Positions 17,020 through 24,110 of a stretch of DNA of 64,000 bases are shown one piece after another. The stretch's first letter is position 1. Every line of letters starts with the position of its first letter. The translations under genes and the position numbers were made by a program. Source of the DNA: Mucilaginibacter rigui (GTDB lineage: Bacteria > Bacteroidota > Bacteroidia > Sphingobacteriales > Sphingobacteriaceae); the NCBI RefSeq assembly GCF_014773275.1, contig NZ_JACWMW010000004.1, positions 124,001 to 188,000 of the forward strand, read 5' to 3'. The notes below the pieces were generated by a model. It was not told the origin of the DNA. It saw nothing but the letters and a program-made list of their open reading frames with translations, and did not search any database.

Positions 17020-18259
17020 ATTTTTGTTCATGTGCTAAGTCGTGCTTTACGCTCAGCTTTATAAAATTTATAAAAGGCGACGGTATTTTAATCGGTAACG
17101 CCAAAATCTCCCTGCCCGTCAATTTTTCCTTGTTGATTTGGCCTGTTTGTTTGTAAAGATTAAACAGGTTAAATCTCGGCCTAAACCGGTTAGGAACCAT
17201 GCTTATCGCCTTGAGATAATTTGTCTCCGCATTTGAATACTGCTGCAAAGCGAAGTAACAATCGGCAAGCGCCAAATAATTTTCAGAGTTAGAAACTTCG
17301 TTAAGAGATTGGCGCAAAATCGGGATAGCATCAGCTATTTGCCCGGCATTAGCCAATTGCCTGCCATATATTGAAAGATAATAACCATCGTGTTCAAGAT
17401 CACTATAAATTGATTTTAAACCAGTCAGCGCCTCCGTTTTAAAGCCGGATTTGGCCAAATCTATACTGTTGTCAAAAACCTGATATTTTCTGTACTTAAA
17501 CATATGTTGCGAACCGTCGGTAAACAGAAGGCCAATCAATACGGTTAGTATAAGACAATATTTAAGTACTGGAGGTAAATAAGCCTTATATGTATGCCAG
17601 AAAAGCCATGAAAGCGCTATAAGAAACAGTAGCAGGCAAGGGAACTTGTAATAAACAGGTGTAAATAGGGCTGCTACCGATAGCGTTATAACTGTCACGA
17701 AACAGGTGCTGTAAAGAAATTCCTGAAATGCGTAACTCTTCATGCCATTTTGAATAATTTTCACTAACAAATAAAAATATCCAATAACAATAAACCATCC
17801 GGCCAATCCCCATTCGATTACAATTTGCAGGTAATCATTAAACACATAGGTTGTATTGTCTGCTAATAAAAGTTCTTTTACCGAATATTCTCCTTGTGCA
17901 AAATATCGGGCTTGATAAAGCAAATAAACCCGCTTGAACTCACCAGATCCAACTCCTGTAAAAAGATTGTCTGTTAAAATGTTAAACGATATTTTATATA
18001 TCAAAACCCTTCCCAATGAAGAATCAAGTTTGAGGACGAATGAGATTGCCGAGACAATAATTATAAATAATAAACCTGAATAAAATATTTTACTTTTTAT
18101 TTCCCTGAAGTTACAAATCAGTAACCCCCAAAAACTTATTACAAAACCTAAAAAATACGCCCTGCTTTCCAATAGAGCCGAACAAACCAAACCAACCAGG
18201 CAAATAATCAAATATATTATAGGGGCTGATATTATTGATCTTGTATTGGAAATACTCAT
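17018..18259 (-). CDS. O-antigen ligase (Wzy_C)-like membrane protein with TPR tail, apparently shortened
   Basis: The 413-residue protein has several hydrophobic helices (residues 10-235) and the Wzy/WaaL-type pieces SALLESRAYFLGF and TDNLFTGVGSGEFKRVYLLY. A periplasmic TPR-like C-terminal half follows (about 255-405: AIPILRQSLNEVSNSENYLA, then ADCYFALQQYSNAETNYLKA). Relatives usually have five or more extra helices before the SR motif, but here only about 20 residues precede it, so the N-terminus is probably missing. The start at 18259 lies just after a terminator. It may be inactive as a polymerase/ligase. Confidence 0.72.
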   Translation of the reverse strand: MSISNTRSIISAPIIYLIICLVGLVCSALLESRAYFLGFVISFWGLLICNFREIKSKIFYSGLLFIIIVSAISFVLKLDSSLGRVLIYKISFNILTDNLFTGVGSGEFKRVYLLYQARYFAQGEYSVKELLLADNTTYVFNDYLQIVIEWGLAGWFIVIGYFYLLVKIIQNGMKSYAFQEFLYSTCFVTVITLSVAALFTPVYYKFPCLLLFLIALSWLFWHTYKAYLPPVLKYCLILTVLIGLLFTDGSQHMFKYRKYQVFDNSIDLAKSGFKTEALTGLKSIYSDLEHDGYYLSIYGRQLANAGQIADAIPILRQSLNEVSNSENYLALADCYFALQQYSNAETNYLKAISMVPNRFRPRFNLFNLYKQTGQINKEKLTGREILALPIKIPSPFINFIKLSVKHDLAHEQK

Positions 18260-18273
18260 AATTATATAATAAA

Positions 18274-18296
18274 TGAAGCCGACAATGCCGGCTTCA
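18274..18296 (-). terminator. Terminator between the 150-aa lipoprotein gene and the ligase-like gene
   Basis: A perfect 8-bp stem TGAAGCCG/CGGCTTCA with a 7-nt loop is followed by T-rich sequence in the minus direction. Confidence 0.65.
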
Positions 18297-18328
18297 AAAG
18301 ACTGTAATGTGTAGGTTGTAAATAATCT

Positions 18329-18781
18329 TTAATTATTGCCTGTCTTTTTATTAGGCTGTACAATCGGTTGGGTTAAGGGTTTCGTGTCAGGCTTCAAATA
18401 GAATTTGAAGTGTAAGGTATCGCCAGTGGATGTGTTGAACGTTTTGGTTTCGCAATGCAAATAGCCCATCCACCATGCATCGAGCGTATGCGTACCCGGT
18501 TGGACTGTAAATACAATTTTTGTGCTATCAGTTCCGAACGTTTTGTTTTTATCGACGTCCAGATTTAGATGCGATACAACTAAAGGAAAATTAGTTCCTT
18601 GTTCAAATACGGTTGCACTTATTACTGGCAGGTTCTGACTTGATGTTTTTACAGTTCTGTAGCTATAAGATGAACCGTTCTGACTTTTAATCAAACTATC
18701 CTGCTTACTAACACCACAGGCTGAATAAAAGATACTTAAAAGCAATACGAATAGAGTCGGTTTATTTATTTTTGTATGCAT
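18329..18781 (-). CDS. Small lipoprotein with beta-sandwich domain, unknown function
   Basis: The 150-residue product has a lipoprotein signal peptide (FYSACGVS, Cys22). Residues 50-130 (PVISATVFEQGTNFPL to DTLHFKFYLKPD) look like a carboxypeptidase-regulatory-like beta-sandwich. The tail is Pro/Thr/Lys-rich. It is 27 bp downstream of the HExxH protein on the same strand and ends at its own terminator. Function is not recognisable. Confidence 0.75.
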   Translation of the reverse strand: MHTKINKPTLFVLLLSIFYSACGVSKQDSLIKSQNGSSYSYRTVKTSSQNLPVISATVFEQGTNFPLVVSHLNLDVDKNKTFGTDSTKIVFTVQPGTHTLDAWWMGYLHCETKTFNTSTGDTLHFKFYLKPDTKPLTQPIVQPNKKTGNN

Positions 18782-18808
18782 ATTTCTTATTTATAAAACA
18801 GTAACTAA

Positions 18809-19711
18809 TTAACACCCTGACGGTTTTCCTTTGGGGGTTACAGGATTTAAATTCATATCTGTCCCGGATTGTTCCCCTATAATTACATTGAGGATTCTGT
18901 TTCGATCTGCAACCGGGAGATTTTTAAATGCATTGGTTTCCTGTAATCCACCCCATGCCAAATCGTTGTAAAACTGGTCGGTTAAATGATAACCCTGGCT
19001 TACACCATAGGCTTTTAATGACGCACCGATATCACCAATAAATCCTCTTACCATCTCATCATGATGTGTGGCGTTGGCATCCCATCCATTGCCATTATAG
19101 TCATTCAACAATTGCGCATATGTTTTGTTAAAATTAGCTGGATCGGTATTCAATGTCGTTACCAGGTAAGCATGAATAGATTCGTGTAAAATAGTTTTGG
19201 CAAACGCCAAATCACTGCCGTTACTAACCACAGATGCATCAAAGGTTGTTGTAACATTGTATTTTAATCGATCATAGGTTGGTGAAGTATTAGCGGCGGT
19301 TGTTCCCCCTAAATTCCCATCCTTCATAATCCAGTTGTAACCTGGGGTATTACCAGAAAATTTTTGAATAATATCTGCAACACTATTACCCGATAGGTTT
19401 TTCAGATTAGCAAGAACGGTTTGCATACAGGTTTTTAAATTCGAATCATCAATTTTATTAAGAAAATCCTGTTTACTAACCGGTGGTTCGCCAAGATTGA
19501 TGCTGCCACTGCCGCCGCCACCACTGCCGCCGCCAGTTCCACCACCGCCTGGTTCGGGACCGCCACCGCTATTACCGCCACCATTGTCGTAGCAGTAGTA
19601 ATTACAAATGTCATAACCACTGGGAATTGTAATACAGTATTCTTCACCTCTTTCATCAATCGTGCAGTTAGAGGTTTTGCTACCTATTGAAACATCATGC
19701 GTTGAACAGAG
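18809..19711 (-). pseudogene. HExxH putative metallopeptidase with Gly-rich linker, lacking a start codon
   Basis: The frame is open for 301 codons up to a stop at 19712-19714. It encodes a Cys-rich segment (IDERGEEYCITIPSGYD, ICNYYCYDNGG), a Gly/Ser-rich linker at about 19502-19585, then SKQDFLNKIDDSNLKTC and a domain with the zinc motif HESIH (AKTILHESIHAYLVTTL). No ATG, GTG or TTG lies between the upstream stop and the Met at 19426, which is inside a well-formed helix. The natural N-terminus is therefore missing. A product from 19426 (205 residues) would keep the HESIH motif. Related Bacteroidota proteins are long secreted proteins with such linkers. Confidence 0.6.
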
Positions 19712-20101
19712 TTATAAGTTAATTATTAGCAAATGTAATTGTTGATTAAAGCTTTGTGCAGAAATGTGCGAGGCTTTTTTAATTTAAAGGCTATTACTGG
19801 CGTTAGTTAAAACTCTGGTACGGGTTTTGTAAATAAGTATAAATTTGTGGTGATAATCAGGTATGTTATCTCATTATGCCAGCCCGTTCGGAAAATAGGG
19901 TTGGCTTCCATTCGACAATCAACAATCCTCGATATATAACGTAAAAAGCCCGATCGTGATAACCGGGTTTTTTACTGAAACGGCCGGGGTTTTTGCAAAG
20001 ATAACGTTCAAATCGGGCTCGTAGTACGCCGGAAAAAATATACTTTAATCTGCTGTTTTTTAGAGAGTTCATAGCTTATTTTCGGAAAAAAACGTAAATC
20101 A
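19712..20101. other. Intergenic region upstream of arr
   Basis: No convincing gene is seen. A terminator-like hairpin at about 19755-19787 (AAAGCTTTGTGC, loop, then GTGCGAGGCTTT and a T run) resembles the hairpin that follows tRNA-Val at 1705-1735, but no tRNA precedes it. A 68-codon minus-strand frame at 19866-20072 has no recognisable features. Confidence 0.4.
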
Positions 20102-20109
20102 GGGAGGAA
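20102..20109 (+). promoter_or_regulatory. Strong Shine-Dalgarno before arr
   Basis: GGGAGGAA lies 6 bp before the ATG at 20116. Most genes in this window lack such a site, so it stands out and fixes the start. Confidence 0.7.
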
Positions 20110-20115
20110 ATAAGC

Positions 20116-20859
20116 ATGGAATTTAACCCCAATAATCGTATTGTACAACTTTGTATGCAGGGTATGCACGAGGAAGAAACCGGTAATCCGAATATGGCTG
20201 TTAAGCTATTTTTGCAGGCCTGGCACGAAGCGACGGACGACCTTGAAAAGTTTCTGGCCGCCTGGTATGTAGCGCTGCATCAGCCGGATGAGGCGGAACA
20301 GTTAGCCTGGTATGAAACCGCCTTAAAATTGGCGATGAATTTGAACAATGATGCGGTAAAAGCTGCCTTGCCTTCGCTCCACGAGAAGATGGCACATTGT
20401 TACGAAGTATTAGGTGACCGTGATCATGAAAAAAAGCATCGCAAGTTAGCTCACGCGGTTGTAATTCAACCGTCTGACAATGGACCATTTTATCATGGGA
20501 CAAGAGCGGACCTGAAGATCGGTGATGAATTAACGGCCGGCCGTTTGTCTAATTACCATTCCGAACTCATCATGAACCACATTTATTTTACGGCTTTGAC
20601 GGGCGGAGCGGGGCTGGCGGCTGCTTTATCAAAGGGCGATGGCAGGGAGCGTGTTTATATCGTTCGACCGACCGGCCTTTTCGAGGACGATCCGAATGTG
20701 ACCAATAAAAAGTTTCCAGGCAACCCGACCCGTTCTTACCGCACGCAGCAGCCCTTGTCGATCATAGGCGAGATCACGGAATGGCAGCGACAGACACCGG
20801 AACAATTACAGCTATGGCGTGAGAGACTGGCCAGCAATAAAGGGGAGATCATCAATTAA
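20116..20859 (+). CDS. arr: NAD+-dependent rifampin ADP-ribosyltransferase with TPR-like N-terminus
   Basis: The 247-residue protein has two parts. Residues 1-118 are helical and TPR-like (EEETGNPNMAVKLFLQAWHE, WYETALKLAMNLNNDAVKAA, MAHCYEVLGDRDHEKKHRK). Residues 122-230 match the Arr enzymes closely: GPFYHGTRADLKIGDEL with the NAD-binding His127, NHIYFTALTGGAGLAAALS, VYIVRPTGLFEDDPNVTNKK, FPGNPTRSYRTQQPL and GEITEW. Arr inactivates rifamycins by ADP-ribosylating a hydroxyl on the ansa chain. Stand-alone Arr proteins are about 140 residues, so the N-terminal domain is an addition of unknown role. It lies in a decayed accessory region, consistent with transfer. Confidence 0.92.
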   Translation: MEFNPNNRIVQLCMQGMHEEETGNPNMAVKLFLQAWHEATDDLEKFLAAWYVALHQPDEAEQLAWYETALKLAMNLNNDAVKAALPSLHEKMAHCYEVLGDRDHEKKHRKLAHAVVIQPSDNGPFYHGTRADLKIGDELTAGRLSNYHSELIMNHIYFTALTGGAGLAAALSKGDGRERVYIVRPTGLFEDDPNVTNKKFPGNPTRSYRTQQPLSIIGEITEWQRQTPEQLQLWRERLASNKGEIIN

Positions 20860-20976
20860 TGGCTTCGCCCGATCGGCGTTAAGGCGTCGAAAAGTGCCAT
20901 GAAAATTTGACATTTAATAGCTGATTTTTTTTCATTTCTACTGAAAATTTTGCAGTGTGAAAATTGGTTTTAATAA

Positions 20977-20992
20977 TTGGCACAGCTGTTGA
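20977..20992 (+). promoter_or_regulatory. Sigma-54-like -24/-12 element upstream of hsp20
   Basis: TTGGCAC, 5 nt, TTGA matches the TGGCAC-N5-TTGC consensus except for the final base. The predicted start near 21003 leaves a leader of about 54 nt. No activator gene is adjacent. Confidence 0.4.
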
Positions 20993-21041
20993 AATAGTGT
21001 CCTTAGTTTAATTAATTATAAGTTTTAATCATTAAAAAATT

Positions 21042-21048
21042 TAAGGAG
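21042..21048 (+). promoter_or_regulatory. Strong Shine-Dalgarno before hsp20
   Basis: AAGGAGG lies 8 bp before the ATG at 21057. This is a full anti-SD match, uncommon for Bacteroidota. Confidence 0.7.
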
Positions 21049-21056
21049 GAAAACCT

Positions 21057-21500
21057 ATGACACTGGTTAAATTCAATCCCGATCTCAAAAACAATGGTTC
21101 ATTATTGCCGGGCTTTAATGACGTGTTCAATTCCATTTTCAACGACACTTTTTTCAATGACCGCCTGGTCAGCCGCGTGCCGGGAGCCAACATCAGCGAG
21201 AGCGAAGATTACTTTCATGTGGAGCTGGCCGCCCCTGGTTTAAAGAAGGATGATTTTAAGATCAGCCTCGACCGGAATGTATTGAATATTTCGGTCGAAC
21301 AGCAGGCGGACAATAGCGAGACCAAAAAGAACTACAGTAAACGTGAATACAGCTATAGCTCTTTTGTTCGCTCCTTTACCCTTCCGGAAAGCGCTAATGC
21401 GGAACAAATCGAAGCTGCTTATACCGATGGACTGTTGAAGATTGATATCGCTAAACGTGAAGAAGCCAAAGCAGTACGCAGACAAATAGAGATCAAATAA
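21057..21500 (+). CDS. Hsp20/alpha-crystallin family small heat shock protein
   Basis: The 147-residue length is typical. The alpha-crystallin domain covers about 45-140: VPGANISESEDYFHVELAAP, GLKKDDFKISLDRNVLNIS, SFVRSFTLPESANAEQIEA, YTDGLLKIDIAKRE. The C-terminal IXI-type motif is QIEIK. It acts as an ATP-independent holdase in the cytoplasm. It has its own upstream region and terminator, so it is a single-gene unit. Confidence 0.96.
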   Translation: MTLVKFNPDLKNNGSLLPGFNDVFNSIFNDTFFNDRLVSRVPGANISESEDYFHVELAAPGLKKDDFKISLDRNVLNISVEQQADNSETKKNYSKREYSYSSFVRSFTLPESANAEQIEAAYTDGLLKIDIAKREEAKAVRRQIEIK

Positions 21501-21517
21501 CAACCATTTATGGATTT

Positions 21518-21545
21518 GAAAGGCCCTTTACGGGCCTTTCTTAAT
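21518..21545 (+). terminator. Terminator of hsp20
   Basis: GAAAGGCCC and GGGCCTTTC form a perfect stem around a short loop, followed by a T-containing stretch, just after the hsp20 stop. Confidence 0.8.
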
Positions 21546-21551
21546 TAAGGA

Positions 21552-21868
21552 ATGATGAAAAATCAGTATGAATTATTGATCAGCTTCCGCACGCCTGATG
21601 GTTTTAAGTTTGCGGAAAGTATTTCCTTGGTAACGACGGCGCGTTCGCTGAACAGGTGTTCGATGGCCTTAAGGGCCAGTCAACCGGTGAAACCCATTCA
21701 ATGCTGCATCTTGACCTCATAGAGATGAGCGACAGCATTCCGGTTAAAGTACGGTCGCTGAGTTGTAAATTAAGCGAACTCTGCAACAACTGCCAGCACG
21801 TTACGCGCGAACTGTTCCGCGCACAGGCCATTGACGCGCAACTTTTTGCAAACACATCTACGTATTAG
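21552..21868 (+). pseudogene. Small conserved gene broken by one frameshift
   Basis: From the ATGs at 21552/21555 the product begins MKNQYELLISFRTPDGFKF and then leaves frame near 21610. The next frame continues naturally as CGKYFLGNDGAFAEQVFDGL to an end at ELFRAQAIDAQLFANTSTY and a stop at 21866. One lost base near 21610 explains this. The joined product would be about 105 residues with cysteines in LSELCNNCQH. I do not recognise its function; no named domain is assigned. Confidence 0.65.
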
Positions 21869-21986
21869 TAAACCTCGATGAGTTTTAGAGTTAGGGGCTC
21901 GTTCCCGCAACGGGCCAATCAGATCAGTTCCAGGTGACCCCGATCATCGCCGCCTTTCCAGCACTTTACTCAAGCAGGCGATTACG

Positions 21987-22106
21987 ATGAGTATTAAGGT
22001 ATTTGTTAAATTCAGAGATACGCTGGTATCTCAAAAAGACCTCCTGTTTAAATTTGAACAGATAGAAAAGCTGGTCGTCCGGCATGATGACGATGCATTT
22101 ATTTAA
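21987..22106 (+). pseudogene. Remnant resembling the C-terminus of an ORF6N-domain protein
   Basis: A 39-codon frame reads MSIKVFVKFRDTLVSQKDLL and then ends FEQIEKLVVRHDDDAFI. This resembles the helical segment after the ORF6N DNA-binding domain (typically VFVKxRExLxxxxxLxxKxExLE). A FTQAG-like piece just upstream in another frame could be the preceding motif, implying an internal deletion. ORF6N proteins are typical of phages and islands. Confidence 0.45.
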
Positions 22107-22481
22107 AATTTAGATTGATTGTTTTCAAATACCCTATTGTATTCAATAATAATATTGTACTTAAAAGTCATTCCTTAAATCATTCTCATCTTTCTCTGTT
22201 ATTATCTAGTGACCTATTAGAGTCCTGTACGTAACGGTTACATAAAATATTAAAGACAACAAGCAGCAAATCCGGTTAAAGTCCCTCCAGTGTTCGCATT
22301 CAGCTTTTCGAAAGCCAAAATAAACATCGGTTTTATTAAACTATCATCAAATTCTTAGTCCAGGAATACCATATTCCTGCTACTCTGTTTACCTTTTGGT
22401 AATCTTTTTTTATCTTTAGATATTCTTAAGGCTGTTCCATTACACATAACGGCCTTGTTTACTATTGATTATTAAGCACTC
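22107..22481. other. Intergenic region upstream of the ECF sigma gene
   Basis: No gene is seen. A perfect inverted repeat CAGGAATA-CCA-TATTCCTG lies at 22361-22379, about 100 bp before the sigma gene, and could be an operator. A TATCTTTA box (22411-22418) partly matches the -7 consensus but lacks a well-spaced TTTG. Confidence 0.35.
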
Positions 22482-23066
22482 TTGGCAGATTACAGTACAT
22501 ATTCAGATGCTGATCTAACGGAATTACTCAGGACCGGGGATAGAGTTGCATTTACCGAAATTTATAATCGCTATAAATTAATATTGCACAATCACGCTTG
22601 GAACAAAACTCGTAATAATGTTGAAGCACAAGATGCCATACAGGAAGTTTTTTCTAACCTGTGGACAAAAAGGGAGATTATACAGATAGGGAGCAACCTG
22701 TCGGGTTACCTGTACACCAGCGTGCGTAACCACATCCTTAACCTATTTGCCAAAAAGGAGGTGCAAGAAAAATACATCCATTCCATCCACCACTTTGCCC
22801 AGCAAAAAACGGCCCTTACAGATCATCGGGTTCGCGAATCTATGCTTCGCGATGCCATTGAGAAAGAAATAGCTGAGTTGCCGCCGCGCATGCGCGAAGT
22901 TTTTGAACTGAGCCGTAAACAGCACCTCAGCCATAAAGAAATTGCAGCCATAATGGGTACTACCGAGCAAACGGTAAAAAAACAGGTATCTAAAGCCTTA
23001 AAACACCTGCGCACCAAACTTGGCTTGATGCAATACATCTACCTGCTTTGGCTGCTTAAACATTAG
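22482..23066 (+). CDS. RNA polymerase sigma-70 factor, ECF subfamily
   Basis: The 194-residue protein has region 2 (TEIYNRYKLILHNHAWNK, DAIQEVFSNLWTKRE) and region 4 (LPPRMREVFELSRKQHLSHK, EIAAIMGTTEQTVKKQVSKA). A TTG at 22482 is the only usable start because an in-frame stop lies at 22473-22475. Such sigma factors pair with FecR and an STN-containing SusC to sense a substrate; both partners follow, but only after two ABC-transporter genes. It probably directs transcription of the downstream susC operon. Confidence 0.94.
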   Translation: MADYSTYSDADLTELLRTGDRVAFTEIYNRYKLILHNHAWNKTRNNVEAQDAIQEVFSNLWTKREIIQIGSNLSGYLYTSVRNHILNLFAKKEVQEKYIHSIHHFAQQKTALTDHRVRESMLRDAIEKEIAELPPRMREVFELSRKQHLSHKEIAAIMGTTEQTVKKQVSKALKHLRTKLGLMQYIYLLWLLKH

Positions 23067-23128
23067 CCCCGGGCGTGCCCCTTTCCATAATTATTTAACA
23101 AACCGATACCCCCGCTTAAGCCATCGCT

Positions 23129-23137
23129 TGTCTTACG
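23129..23137 (+). repeat. 9-bp direct repeat, left copy, bracketing the ABC module
   Basis: TGTCTTACG here is repeated at 26420-26428. The copies lie just before the ABC ATPase gene and just before fecR. The length is short and chance cannot be excluded. Confidence 0.3.
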
Positions 23138-23165
23138 GTTATAATAGCTTTTTATAAATAGCTTA

Positions 23166-24104
23166 ATGGTAACCGAAGTGGAAAACAGCATAGTAAAAGC
23201 AACGCACCTGTGGCATAAATACAGCCGCGATTGGGCAATAAGGGATATCAACCTCGAAATTAGCCAGGTAGGGGTATTGGGCTTATTGGGCTCAAACGGG
23301 GCGGGTAAATCAACAACCATGAATATTTTATGCGGGGTACTTAACCAAACCGAAGGCACGGTATTGATAGATGGGATAGATATCAGAAAGAGCCCCGAAG
23401 AGGCAAAAATGCGAATCGGCTTCCTGCCCCAAAACGCTCCCCTGCACCTTGATCTGACCGTTAGCGAGTATTTAACCTATTGTGCCTACCTGCGCAATAT
23501 TAAAAAGCAGGATATTAAAGCCGCTGTAAATGCCGCTATGGAAAAGTGCGGCGTGGCCCATTTCCGGTCGCGGGTTATTAATAACCTGAGTGGCGGCTAC
23601 AGGCAACGCGTAGGTATTGCGCAAAGCATTATACACCGCCCCAAATTAGTGGTGCTGGATGAGCCGACAAATGGCCTGGACCCCAACCAAATATTAGAAG
23701 TGCGTAAGCTGATCAAAGAGATAGCTACCGAGCGTGCCGTTATCTTCTCCTCGCACATCCTATCGGAAGTGCAGGCCACCTGCGATAATATCCGGATGAT
23801 AGAAGGCGGTAAAATGGTTTTTGCCGATACTATGACAGCCTTTAACAATTATATATCCCCCAATTCGCTGTTGGTTTATATGGATAACCCGCCGGGTACC
23901 GAAATACTTACCGGCATCCCGGGTGTGACCAAAGCTCAACTTTTGAACGATGGCGGCATCCGCCTGCATTTTTATTCTAACACGCGGGTATCATCACAAA
24001 TAATAGAATTAGCTGTAACCAACAACTGGCAGTTAACCGAGATCATGCTTGAGAAAAGCAGCCTCGACGAGATCTTTGCCCAATTATCAAATAAAACCAC
24101 CTAA
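23166..24104 (+). CDS. ABC transporter ATP-binding protein, GldA-like
   Basis: The 312-residue protein has Walker A GSNGAGKST, Q-loop FLPQNAPL, signature LSGGYRQR, Walker B LVVLDEPTNGLD and the switch His in FSSHIL. The C-terminal 80 residues end LEKSSLDEIFAQLS, as in GldA/CcmA-type ATPases. It starts about 100 bp after the sigma gene and is 6 bp ahead of the permease. With that protein it would form an inner-membrane ABC complex similar in layout to GldA-GldFG, whose transported substrate is unknown. Confidence 0.94.
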   Translation: MVTEVENSIVKATHLWHKYSRDWAIRDINLEISQVGVLGLLGSNGAGKSTTMNILCGVLNQTEGTVLIDGIDIRKSPEEAKMRIGFLPQNAPLHLDLTVSEYLTYCAYLRNIKKQDIKAAVNAAMEKCGVAHFRSRVINNLSGGYRQRVGIAQSIIHRPKLVVLDEPTNGLDPNQILEVRKLIKEIATERAVIFSSHILSEVQATCDNIRMIEGGKMVFADTMTAFNNYISPNSLLVYMDNPPGTEILTGIPGVTKAQLLNDGGIRLHFYSNTRVSSQIIELAVTNNWQLTEIMLEKSSLDEIFAQLSNKTT

Positions 24105-24110
24105 GCCTTT

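Noticed and set aside
19502..19585. Repetitive GCC/ACC tract considered as a DNA-level repeat array
   Set aside because: It is explained by Gly/Ser codons of the linker on the minus strand; unit spacing is irregular.
19435..19659. A 74-codon minus-strand frame rich in Ala/Val
   Set aside because: It is a frame-shifted reading of the Gly-rich linker of the HExxH gene.
19866..20072. A 68-codon minus-strand frame upstream of arr
   Set aside because: No recognisable domain, signal peptide or start context; probably chance.
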